Positions 1 to 5,204 of a DNA stretch of 7,672 nucleotides are shown here, one piece after another; positions within the stretch are counted from its first letter, which is position 1; every line of letters begins with the position of its first letter. Location: positions 1 through 7,672 of the forward strand of contig JAPLYA010000054.1 in the NCBI GenBank assembly GCA_026395775.1. Reading direction: 5' to 3'. The stretch is from Candidatus Pacearchaeota archaeon. GTDB lineage: Archaea; Nanobdellota; Nanobdellia; Pacearchaeales; GW2011-AR1. Below the pieces are notes generated by a model. That model was not told the DNA's origin and did not search any database. It saw nothing but the letters and a program-made list of their open reading frames with translations. The translations under genes and the position numbers were made by a program.

Positions 1-134
1 TTGTGAACCCTCATCAGGAGTTGAAGGGAAAAACTCCAGCAGAAATGGCAGAGATAAATTTGAAATTGGGGAGAAATAAGATTTTGAATTTAATCAGAAA
101 AATGGGGAAGATGTTGCACCATTCGCTAAGATGA
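1..134 (+). CDS. Transposase C-terminus (partial, DDE type, IS6/IS240-like)
   Basis: The reading frame is open from the left edge (first full codon at base 3) to a TGA at 132-134, giving about 43 residues. They contain N-P-H-Q-E-L-K-G-K-T-P-A-E-M-A followed by a basic helix with LGRNK. The NxxPHxxLxGKTPAExAGI pattern is the familiar end of DDE/rve-type transposases of IS6/IS240-like and related archaeal elements, just after the catalytic Glu. The catalytic residues lie outside the window, so activity cannot be judged. The ORF is too short to show a start. It means the left edge of the window is the right end of an insertion sequence or its remnant. The family assignment is from motif recognition only; another rve-type IS family is possible. 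Confidence 0.7.
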   Translation, partial: VNPHQELKGKTPAEMAEINLKLGRNKILNLIRKMGKMLHHSLR

Positions 135-150
135 CAGTATCCTTAACAAA

Positions 151-173
151 CAGAACATCCCGCGGATGTTCTG
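151..173. repeat. Perfect 10-bp inverted repeat after the transposase
   Basis: CAGAACATCC, a CGC loop and GGATGTTCTG form a perfect 10-bp stem starting 17 nt after the transposase stop. No T-run follows directly, so a simple intrinsic terminator is not obvious. It could be a terminator hairpin for the transposase, a sub-terminal structure of the insertion sequence, or insulation between the element and the promoter that follows. The true IS end cannot be fixed because the left end is outside the window. Confidence 0.55.
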
Positions 174-180
174 AATCATG

Positions 181-195
181 AGAAAGATTTATAAA
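181..195 (+). promoter_or_regulatory. BRE/TATA promoter of the first membrane gene (leaderless)
   Basis: AGAAAGA directly precedes TTTATAAA (188-195), a standard archaeal BRE plus TATA arrangement. The TATA start lies 29 nt before the ATG at 217, so transcription should start at or within a base or two of the start codon, predicting a leaderless mRNA. Confidence 0.65.
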
Positions 196-216
196 GTTAA
201 ATTAAGTAATTAAAAT

Positions 217-936
217 ATGAAAAAGAGGGTGGCGAGAATATTGGGAATTGTTTTAGTTGGGTTATTTTTAAGTTTATTTTTAATAAATGTTGTTTCTGCA
301 GCTAGTTTGTGGGATAATATCAAACAAGCTGGAAATGATATTGTAAGCAATTTAGGAAGTCCAACAACTGAAGCATTTTTACAAAGTGATGGTTTTATAA
401 AAACCTTATTTTTTATTTTAGTGCTTTTAATCATAGGCACTATACTTTCTTTAATTCCTTTATTTAAGAATAAGAAAGGTGTTTCTTTTTTAGTTGCTGT
501 AATTGTGTCTTTCCTTGCTGTTTATTATATACCCTCTCAGTTAATTAAATCAATGCTTAATCCTTATTCTGCCTTAGGAGTTGCTCTTATATCTGTTATT
601 CCTTTTATAATCATTTTCCTTTTTGCACAACATATGCTAACAAATACTTTTTTGAAAAAAGTTGTCTGGATGTTTTTTGCGGTGTTCTTGCTTGCTTTAA
701 CTGTTTATACTTCTATCCCAGGAAAAGGGCAAACTGCAAAAGAAATGTGGATGAGCTGGGTTTATGGGATAGTAAGTATTCTTGCACTACTTATGGTGTT
801 TTTTAATGGATGGATTGATAAGCATATCTGGAGTGGGCAAATGGAAACTAATATGACTGCTGCTGAAAGAAGAATGCAGAGAAGAATTGCTCTCGATAGA
901 TTAAAAGAAGAAGAGGCTGAGGCTCAGGGGGTATAA
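217..936 (+). CDS. Signal-peptide, five-helix membrane protein, function unknown
   Basis: This 239-residue protein is not one I recognise. Residues 1-28 look like a cleavable signal peptide (basic KKRVAR, hydrophobic core, V-S-A cleavage motif). Five further hydrophobic segments follow at about 63-83, 89-105, 119-137, 149-165 and 181-197, and the last 40 residues are a charged, helical, probably cytoplasmic tail rich in R, K and E. The stretch YSALGVALISVIPFIIIFLF (117-136) matches YGAMGGAILSIIPFIILLIF in the protein at 1246-1974, with the same helix order, so the two are paralogues. The ATG start is fixed by the promoter 29 nt upstream. It is followed after one base by a small membrane gene, so the two are probably co-transcribed. 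An envelope or secretion-associated role is inference only. Confidence 0.85.
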   Translation: MKKRVARILGIVLVGLFLSLFLINVVSAASLWDNIKQAGNDIVSNLGSPTTEAFLQSDGFIKTLFFILVLLIIGTILSLIPLFKNKKGVSFLVAVIVSFLAVYYIPSQLIKSMLNPYSALGVALISVIPFIIIFLFAQHMLTNTFLKKVVWMFFAVFLLALTVYTSIPGKGQTAKEMWMSWVYGIVSILALLMVFFNGWIDKHIWSGQMETNMTAAERRMQRRIALDRLKEEEAEAQGV

Positions 937-937
937 A

Positions 938-1162
938 ATGGGAGAAGGGTCATCATCAATATTTGCGTGGTTTGGGATTATTGTGGGGGTAATTATACTA
1001 TTAGTGGCATTGGCAGAAAAAGATTCCACGGCTCTTATTGCTGTAGGAATTATATGGATAATATGCGCAATTTTGGGATATATAGAAAGTTGGTTTGAGA
1101 GAGATCATAGACTCGGGCAAATGCAAAATAAAATTATAAATAGTAGGCATAGGGTAACATGA
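938..1162 (+). CDS. Small two-helix membrane protein
   Basis: This encodes 74 residues. Two hydrophobic helices, about residues 9-25 and 30-48, are separated by a short charged turn (AEKDSTA) and followed by a charged tail (ESWFERDHRLG...). There is no recognisable family motif. The start is one base after the preceding stop codon, with a G-rich ribosome site (GGGGGT at 927-932) five nt before the ATG, so translation is probably coupled to the upstream gene. Its place between two paralogous five-helix proteins suggests an accessory subunit of the same membrane assembly; this is inference. The minus-strand frame across it has no such support and was rejected. Confidence 0.75.
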   Translation: MGEGSSSIFAWFGIIVGVIILLVALAEKDSTALIAVGIIWIICAILGYIESWFERDHRLGQMQNKIINSRHRVT

Positions 1163-1216
1163 ATCAAATAGGAACAAATATTTGGTGGTCATCTAAAAAC
1201 GACCAATTATAAAATG

Positions 1217-1224
1217 TTTATAAG
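1217..1224 (+). promoter_or_regulatory. TATA box of the second five-helix membrane gene
   Basis: TTTATAAG begins 29 nt before the ATG at 1246, the same spacing as in the paralogue at 217. A leaderless transcript is predicted. This supports the ATG at 1246 over the in-frame TTG at 1240, which would lie upstream of or at the expected transcription start. Confidence 0.55.
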
Positions 1225-1245
1225 AGAGTTATTTTTATATTGAAT

Positions 1246-1974
1246 ATGAAAAAAGAAAAAATTTTAGCATTAATGAGCTTATGTTTAATCATTTTTTCTT
1301 TCTTATCTGTAATAGTTTTTGCTGAAGAGCCTGCTAGTCAAAACACAAATAATATTGCAGAGACTACAAAAGGGGTTATTACAGGCATAATTGCATCATT
1401 AAAAGACCTATTGAGTCCTTTATTTGGGGATAAAGAAATGCTTACAAGAGCTTTTTTTGCAATCCTGCTTTATATGATTCTCTATACGATTGTTGGCTCT
1501 ATTTTTAAAGCCAAAAAACTTCTCTCAATTGGAATAACAGTAGTAATAACAGCTCTTGCTCTTTTAGCACTACCTTCTAACTTTATAACAGCAATAAGGA
1601 CAGGTTATGGCGCTATGGGGGGTGCAATTTTATCCATAATCCCTTTTATCATACTGCTTATATTCACTGTAAAAATGAATAGCAAACTAATGGCTAGACT
1701 ATTATGGATCTTTTTCTTTGCTTATTATTTGGCCTTATACTTATATCAATGGGGAACAACTGGCTGGCTTTCAAAAGAGTCAATTCCTTATTTTTTTGCA
1801 TTTGCTGCTGGTTTAATTATTATTGTCTTTATTGGGTCTATAAGAAAGTTACTGTGGAAAGGGGAATTAGAAGCAGAAGAAGAAGCTGCAACCAGAGATA
1901 TTTCATTTAGGGGTTTGGGAAGAAAACTAGAAAGAAAAGAAACAACTGAAAGATTACGGGGCGCGAATCAATAA
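1246..1974 (+). CDS. Signal-peptide, five-helix membrane protein, paralogue of 217-936
   Basis: This encodes 242 residues from the ATG at 1246. An in-frame TTG at 1240 adds only two residues and conflicts with the promoter position. Residues 1-26 form a signal peptide ending V-F-A before EE. A polar segment follows, then five hydrophobic helices in the same order and spacing as the protein at 217-936, including the matching YGAMGGAILSIIPFIILLIF block with its central S-x-I-P-F. The last 45 or so residues are highly charged (E-rich, then R/K-rich), probably cytoplasmic. I do not recognise the family. Duplication followed by divergence is the simplest origin. Each copy has its own TATA box, so they may be regulated separately. 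The function is unknown; a role in the envelope or a secretion-like assembly is only a guess. Confidence 0.85.
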   Translation: MKKEKILALMSLCLIIFSFLSVIVFAEEPASQNTNNIAETTKGVITGIIASLKDLLSPLFGDKEMLTRAFFAILLYMILYTIVGSIFKAKKLLSIGITVVITALALLALPSNFITAIRTGYGAMGGAILSIIPFIILLIFTVKMNSKLMARLLWIFFFAYYLALYLYQWGTTGWLSKESIPYFFAFAAGLIIIVFIGSIRKLLWKGELEAEEEAATRDISFRGLGRKLERKETTERLRGANQ

Positions 1975-2033
1975 ATACCAACATTTTTAAATTTGCCAAA
2001 TAATCCCATTTTAATTTTTCCTTAATATTTCTG

Positions 2034-2082
2034 GGAAAAGGGGGTTTATAAATCTTTCGGTTTTGTTACTACTTAATAGTAA
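2034..2082 (+). promoter_or_regulatory. Orphan promoter with a palindrome at the expected transcription start
   Basis: A strong-looking BRE/TATA (GGGAAAAGGGGG then TTTATAAA at 2045-2052) has no start codon at leaderless distance. About 25 nt downstream is TTACTA-CTTAA-TAGTAA (2066-2082), a perfect 6-bp dyad covering the expected start point. It may be a distal, operator-controlled promoter for the wHTH gene at 2163 or a promoter for a short untranslated RNA. No ORF explains it. Confidence 0.35.
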
Positions 2083-2107
2083 ATTATAATCTGACTAGGG
2101 GGCTGGA

Positions 2108-2146
2108 GAAAGCTTTATATACCCTAAAAGGTATAACATTATACCC
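2108..2146 (+). promoter_or_regulatory. Promoter with triple GGTATA/TATACC operator candidate
   Basis: GAAAGC plus TTTATATA (2114-2121) forms the promoter of the wHTH gene. TATACCC occurs at 2118-2124 and again at 2140-2146, 22 bp apart (about two helical turns), and the inverted form GGTATA lies between them at 2130-2135. The array covers the TATA box and the expected transcription start, the classic place for an autorepressor site. The gene it controls encodes a wHTH protein, so autoregulation is the natural inference. Confidence 0.5.
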
Positions 2147-2162
2147 TTATTGGTTTAATAAA

Positions 2163-2441
2163 ATGCTGGCAAAAAAGCAAGAAGAGATACTGAACTTATT
2201 TAGAAAGAATGTTTTTCTAAAAGCTACTATACGAGAGATTTCAAAAATAATGAAAAAAGCCTATCCAAAAACTTATGAAGCTGTAAAAGAGATGGAAAAA
2301 CAGGGAATAATAAAAATAAATAAAATTGGAAATTCTAGTGTTTGCGAGATAAATTTAACTGATAAAACTATTTCTATTCTGGGATATCTAGATGAGCAGG
2401 AAGCTCATTTAAACAATAATAACAAAAGAAAAGGCGTTTAA
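2163..2441 (+). CDS. wHTH regulator: truncated N-terminal half of a wHTH-nucleotidyltransferase antitoxin
   Basis: This encodes 92 residues. Residues 5-60 form a winged helix-turn-helix (TIREISKIMKKAYPKTYEAVKEMEKQGII with a following wing), and the sequence reaches LDEQEA near residue 80. In full-length DPANN proteins of this kind, as I remember them, LDEQEA leads into a minimal nucleotidyltransferase domain with GSYAKG...SDLDL. Here the catalytic part is absent. The frame runs into NNNNKRKGV and stops, while the C-terminal end of the nucleotidyltransferase resumes in another frame at 2413. The surviving wHTH could still be a DNA-binding repressor of this operon, using the site at 2118-2146. 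The ATG at 2163 gives a leader of about 20 nt. Confidence 0.75.
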   Translation: MLAKKQEEILNLFRKNVFLKATIREISKIMKKAYPKTYEAVKEMEKQGIIKINKIGNSSVCEINLTDKTISILGYLDEQEAHLNNNNKRKGV

Positions 2442-2649
2442 CAAGCAGAAATTAATAGAAAACCTCACTTCCCTTATTATCCCCGAGATACATGTCATTG
2501 TTTTAACTAATGAAGATTTTATTAAAATGCTCCTTGATAAAGAAGAAAATTATGGAAAAGAGATATTTAAAAATAGACTTATCTTTAGAAATAGCAACAG
2601 ATATTATTATGATCTAAAAGAGGCTATCAAAAATGGATTCAGAGGTTAG
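2413..2649 (+). pseudogene. Nucleotidyltransferase C-terminal remnant (catalytic core deleted, frame-shifted)
   Basis: An open frame shifted by one relative to the wHTH gene encodes about 78 residues, starting TIITKEKAFNKQKLIENL, continuing IPEIHVIVLTNEDFIKMLLDKEENYGKEIFKNRLIF and ending DLKEAIKNGFRG before TAG at 2647. This fits the C-terminal half of wHTH-MNT antitoxins, picking up just after the D-x-D motif. The frame is closed on the left by TAA at 2410-2412, and no G-S-x(n)-D-x-D motif exists between the wHTH and this tail. A deletion of roughly 35-50 codons, not a simple frameshift, is therefore inferred. It has no credible start and is probably untranslated as a protein. Its last 17 nt overlap the start of the HEPN gene, the usual antitoxin/toxin overlap. 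Confidence 0.7.
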
Positions 2650-3112
2650 ACTTTATTTAATGAGAGCAGGAGATGAGTTTTTACTTGCACAAAATGACTT
2701 GAGGATCTCCACTGACTTAAATACAAAAGAATTTCTAGGCATTACTAAAGAAAAAACTTTTTATTGCTCTGTCATCTCACATGCATACTATTCTATTTTT
2801 TATTGTGCTAAAGCTTATCTGCTAACAAAAAATATTGTAACCAAAGTACCAGAAGAGCATAAAAAGATCTATGAGGAATTTAAAAAATTTGTTTACTCGG
2901 GAGAGTTGGATAAAGAACTCCTAGAGATATATGAAGATGCTATAAATAAAGCAGAAACATTATTAAAAATATTCTTCAATGAGAAGAAGAAACGAGGTTT
3001 GTTTGTTTACAATATCAAAGCAGAAGCTAATTTGCTCCATGCAGAAGAATCGATAAAAAGATCTAAAAAGTTTATCTCTTTAATAGAAGGGCTGATTGAA
3101 AATGAAAAATAA
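2633..3112 (+). CDS. HEPN domain protein (toxin partner of MNT/HEPN system)
   Basis: This encodes 159 residues, mostly helical. The block SVISHAYYSIFYCAKAYLLTKN (about 47-68) is the second helix of the HEPN fold. PEEHKKIYEEFKKFV and KKKRGLFVYNIKAEANLLHAEESIKRSKKF follow, as in the HEPN partners of archaeal wHTH-MNT proteins. HEPN proteins of such pairs are typically RNases held in check by the MNT partner, often through AMPylation; that is family knowledge. I see no R-x(4-6)-H motif, so catalysis by the classic HEPN site is doubtful. The start at 2633 lies inside the nucleotidyltransferase remnant, with GAGG nine nt upstream. The gene is full length although its antitoxin core is lost, so it may be inactive, inhibited otherwise, or repurposed. 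Confidence 0.8.
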   Translation: MDSEVRLYLMRAGDEFLLAQNDLRISTDLNTKEFLGITKEKTFYCSVISHAYYSIFYCAKAYLLTKNIVTKVPEEHKKIYEEFKKFVYSGELDKELLEIYEDAINKAETLLKIFFNEKKKRGLFVYNIKAEANLLHAEESIKRSKKFISLIEGLIENEK

Positions 3113-3788
3113 ACTAATTTGTGTTTTTATTATAGCATTGTTCTTGGCTAGCTTTATAGCTTTGAATCTTGCCTGGGCTGCAGATAATGATGTTCCAGGC
3201 TTGCCTAGCTATCTTCAAAATGATCCTGAACAAACAGTTGAAACTTACAAGAATAAAACACTAACAACATCCGAGTACTTAAAAAAAGAATGGAAAACAA
3301 TACTAATTAAAAAACCATATATAGGACCGACAGTTATATTCTTGGATAATTTATTTACATCTATAAATCCTTTTTTTAAATTGGTTTTGGGATTTGAATA
3401 TTCTTTATCTTGGGCTTTTATTTTCGCTATGATAATCTGGATAATTCTTTTTATATTTCTGTATCAGCCTGCAAAAGCAGTATTTAATAGCAATACCTTG
3501 CTTGGGATACTTACTTCATTTGCTATAACCTCTTTAATAGGGCTGGCAGGGGTTATTAAAAAAGTAATTGATTTGCTATCCACTATGATTAATAATCAAT
3601 GGATTTTCTATTTAAGTCTCGCAATAACTATTCTCATTGGCCTTTTAATAATCAAATTAGGCGGGAATTTAAAAGAAATAATAAAAGAGACGAAAGAAAA
3701 AGAGACGAAAGAAAAAGAAAAGAAGGATAGAAAAATTTTAGATGCTTCTGCAAAAGTTGAGAAAAAGAATCTTGAAGAGTATAAATAA
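3102..3788 (+). CDS. Signal-peptide membrane protein with charged coiled-coil tail
   Basis: This encodes 228 residues from the ATG at 3102; an in-frame TTG at 3096 adds two residues and is less likely. Residues 1-26 form a signal peptide (K-N-K, hydrophobic core, A-W-A cleavage motif). A 70-residue polar region (27-98, with VPGLPSYLQNDPEQ) may face outside. Hydrophobic helices at about 101-121, 133-152 and 167-186 follow, then a tail (189-228) dense in K and E and likely coiled coil. The plan (signal peptide, several helices, charged tail) resembles the proteins at 217 and 1246, but I see no convincing sequence match. The start overlaps the end of the HEPN gene by 11 nt, so translation is probably coupled and this gene belongs to the toxin operon. 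No family recognised. Confidence 0.82.
   Translation: MKNKLICVFIIALFLASFIALNLAWAADNDVPGLPSYLQNDPEQTVETYKNKTLTTSEYLKKEWKTILIKKPYIGPTVIFLDNLFTSINPFFKLVLGFEYSLSWAFIFAMIIWIILFIFLYQPAKAVFNSNTLLGILTSFAITSLIGLAGVIKKVIDLLSTMINNQWIFYLSLAITILIGLLIIKLGGNLKEIIKETKEKETKEKEKKDRKILDASAKVEKKNLEEYK
3687..3716 (+). repeat. Exact 15-bp tandem duplication in the membrane protein tail
   Basis: GAGACGAAAGAAAAA occurs twice head to tail (3687-3701 and 3702-3716), encoding a repeated E-T-K-E-K in the charged tail. Being a multiple of three, it keeps the frame. It is a simple slippage-type expansion of a charged helix and may vary in length between strains. Confidence 0.8.
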
Positions 3789-3824
3789 CTATTAAAGGAG
3801 CGTTGAAATAGATTTTGAATATCT

Positions 3825-3872
3825 TTAGAACCGCTTCTTCTGCTCTTGAATCTTCTTAACTTGAGTTAACTT
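3825..3872 (-). pseudogene. Displaced copy of the fen1 3' end (att-like direct repeat, distal copy)
   Basis: Read on the minus strand, this segment encodes KLTQVKKIQEQKKRF and a TAA stop. The real fen1 ends KLNQVKKSQEQKKLF and TAA. The two DNA segments, here and at 6099-6146, align without gaps with 42 of 48 bases identical by hand count, including an exact 17-bp run GCTTCTTCTGCTCTTGA. Beyond base 3872 the identity falls to chance level. Both copies have the same orientation, so they are direct repeats bracketing the operon at 3953-5974. The copy has no start codon or upstream fen1 sequence and cannot be a gene by itself. Conservation of frame and stop shows that it derives from a fen1 terminus. 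Confidence 0.8.
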
Positions 3873-3885
3873 TGATAAGGGCTTG

Positions 3886-3899
3886 CTTATAAAGCTTTC
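3886..3899 (-). promoter_or_regulatory. Possible minus-strand promoter facing the fen1 remnant
   Basis: On the minus strand GAAAGC is followed by TTTATAAG (3893-3886). Twelve bases (GAAAGCTTTATA) are identical to the promoter of the wHTH gene at 2108-2119. It would fire leftward through the fen1 remnant and antisense to the end of the membrane gene, divergent from the promoter at 3916. No ORF follows it, so it may be fortuitous. Confidence 0.25.
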
Positions 3900-3907
3900 A
3901 CCAAAAA

Positions 3908-3934
3908 GCGAAAGATTTATAAATAACTATAAAT
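3908..3934 (+). promoter_or_regulatory. Promoter of the AbiE-like operon with spaced TATAAAT repeats
   Basis: GCGAAAGA plus TTTATAAA (3916-3923) is a standard BRE/TATA, 37 nt before the ATG at 3953. TATAAAT occurs at 3918-3924 and 3928-3934, exactly 10 bp apart; the second copy would place transcription start on the ATG. The repeat, one helical turn apart on one face, is also a possible site for the wHTH protein encoded just downstream. Confidence 0.55.
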
Positions 3935-3952
3935 TAATAATGAAAGCTTAAA

Positions 3953-4567
3953 ATGAAGAAATATGAACGAATTTACCGGGAAATTTTAATTGGAGTATTA
4001 AATAAAAAAGAAAGATTTAGCCAGTTAGAATTGTCTAAGAAATGCTATGTTTCTTTAGGCTTAGTTAATAAAATTTTGAAAAGGCTGAAAGAGATGGGGG
4101 CAGTTGAAATATTCCCTATGCAATTTCGCGTTATAGATGCCTCAAAAATCCTCTTTGAGTGGGCAACAAACAGAAGCATCAATAAAGAAATCTCTGAAAA
4201 GTATTGTATAAATCTCGAGACAACAGAAATTGAGAAATCTTCTCCTTTCATTTTAACTGCTTACTCTGCGTGGAGATTAGCAAGCAAAAGCGTACCTTTT
4301 GAATATTCTAACGTGTATATTTATGTATCAAAAGAGCAAAAAGAGTTTTTAAAAACGTGGCTAAAAGACAAACCACTAATTAAAGGAAAAGAGAATGTTT
4401 TCGTTTTAATAACAGAAGATAAACATTTAATTGAAAATAGCAAGGGGAAAATTGCTTCTATTCCTCAGATTTTTGTTGATATTTATAGCTTGTGGGGGAT
4501 GGAAAGCAAATATTTTATTACCGATATTTTGGAAAAATATCCCATATTTAGGGTGGGAGTTGAATAA
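3953..4567 (+). CDS. wHTH AbiEi-like antitoxin/transcriptional regulator
   Basis: This encodes 204 residues. About residues 1-62 form a winged helix-turn-helix (FSQLELSKKCYVSLGLVNKILKRLKEMG with wing VEIFPMQFRVID). Residues 90-200 form a second domain with PFILTAYSAWRLAS, a YIYVSKEQKEFLKTWL segment, and a C-terminal block IPQIFVDIYSLWGMESKYFITDIL, which resembles the effector-binding half of AbiEi-type antitoxins (type IV toxin-antitoxin systems). In those systems the antitoxin represses its own operon and counteracts a nucleotidyltransferase toxin without stable binding; that is family knowledge. The next gene, one base downstream, encodes such a nucleotidyltransferase, which strongly supports the assignment. 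It is likely to regulate the promoter at 3908-3934. Confidence 0.75.
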   Translation: MKKYERIYREILIGVLNKKERFSQLELSKKCYVSLGLVNKILKRLKEMGAVEIFPMQFRVIDASKILFEWATNRSINKEISEKYCINLETTEIEKSSPFILTAYSAWRLASKSVPFEYSNVYIYVSKEQKEFLKTWLKDKPLIKGKENVFVLITEDKHLIENSKGKIASIPQIFVDIYSLWGMESKYFITDILEKYPIFRVGVE

Positions 4568-4568
4568 A

Positions 4569-5204
4569 ATGGAATTGTGGAATGAAATAATAACTGAAAA
4601 AAGCCAAAATTTGGTTTTTGAGCTTAAGAGAATATCTAATTTTGTACTGATTGGGGGGTGGGCTATTTGGCTTTATTCACGAGCATTAAAATCAAAAGAT
4701 ATAGATATTTATATTAATTTTGATGATTTTTTCAAACTCCAAAACTTTTTTGCTGAAAGGAGCATAACAATAAATTTTAATCAAAAGTTAAATAAATATG
4801 AAGCTAAGGTTGGAGAAATAGATATAGATATCTGCACGCCACACCATTGTAATCTGAGAATTTCTTGCAAAGAGGTCTTTGAAAAGAACCTATTCAAAAA
4901 TGTTGAGGGGTTTAAAGTAGTTATTCCTGAAATACTTTTACTTTTGAAAATAGATGCTGAAGAAAAAAGGCACGAAACAATAAAAGGGTTTAAAGACAGA
5001 GTTGATATACTCTCGCTACTTTACAAAATAAGCCTCGATAAAGATTTATTAAACAAACTCTCTAACGAATATAAAATTGATATAAAAAGATTAAAAGAAA
5101 TTATCCTAAAAAGCAGCAAAGAATACTCTTATTTTTTTCCTGAAGCAGAAAATTTTGCTAAACTTAAGAAATTTAAGATGGAACTTTTAAAAAAATGTGC
5201 ATAA
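4569..5204 (+). CDS. AbiEii-like nucleotidyltransferase (toxin of type IV-like pair)
   Basis: This encodes 211 residues from the ATG at 4569. The frame is open further upstream, but that part overlaps the regulator gene and its translation looks like shadow sequence; GGGAG nine nt before 4569 decides the start. The active-site pattern is complete: IGGWA at 28-32, KDIDIYI at 43-49 (D44 and D46 as metal ligands), and EIDIDI near 83-88 supplying the third carboxylate. The later block PEILLLLKIDAEEKR...KDRVDILSLL matches the P..LL..K..A...R..KD..D pattern of AbiEii/DUF1814-type nucleotidyltransferases. Such toxins transfer NMPs to RNA, for example tRNA acceptor ends; the substrate here is unknown. 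It appears intact, in contrast to the nucleotidyltransferase at 2163-2649. It overlaps the next gene by 10 nt. Confidence 0.8.
   Translation: MELWNEIITEKSQNLVFELKRISNFVLIGGWAIWLYSRALKSKDIDIYINFDDFFKLQNFFAERSITINFNQKLNKYEAKVGEIDIDICTPHHCNLRISCKEVFEKNLFKNVEGFKVVIPEILLLLKIDAEEKRHETIKGFKDRVDILSLLYKISLDKDLLNKLSNEYKIDIKRLKEIILKSSKEYSYFFPEAENFAKLKKFKMELLKKCA

Noticed and set aside
1001..1192. Minus-strand ORF opposite the two-helix membrane gene
   Set aside because: It overlaps a well-supported gene with a coupled start, has Cys/Tyr-rich shadow-like sequence, and has no promoter.
1186..1205. TGGTC...GACCA hairpin downstream of the two-helix gene
   Set aside because: Only a 5-bp stem with a 10-nt loop and no T-run; too weak to call a terminator.
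2405..2445. Programmed frameshift joining the wHTH to the nucleotidyltransferase tail
   Set aside because: Frameshifting could not restore the missing GSxxxG...DxD core, and no typical slippery heptamer with a downstream structure stands out; deletion explains the data better.
3873..3899. Extension of the fen1 similarity upstream of the 48-bp core (reads ESFISKPLS against EDRIDSALA)
   Set aside because: Only about 9 of 27 bases match and the stretch contains a promoter-like element, so the apparent protein match is at chance level.
3940..3951. Three-codon mini-ORF (ATG AAA GCT TAA) just before the AbiEi-like gene
   Set aside because: It lies near the expected transcription start and could be chance; nothing supports translation of it.
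4431..4568. Upstream extension of the AbiEii-like nucleotidyltransferase from a TTG
   Set aside because: It overlaps the regulator gene, its translation lacks family character, and a ribosome site fits the ATG at 4569.
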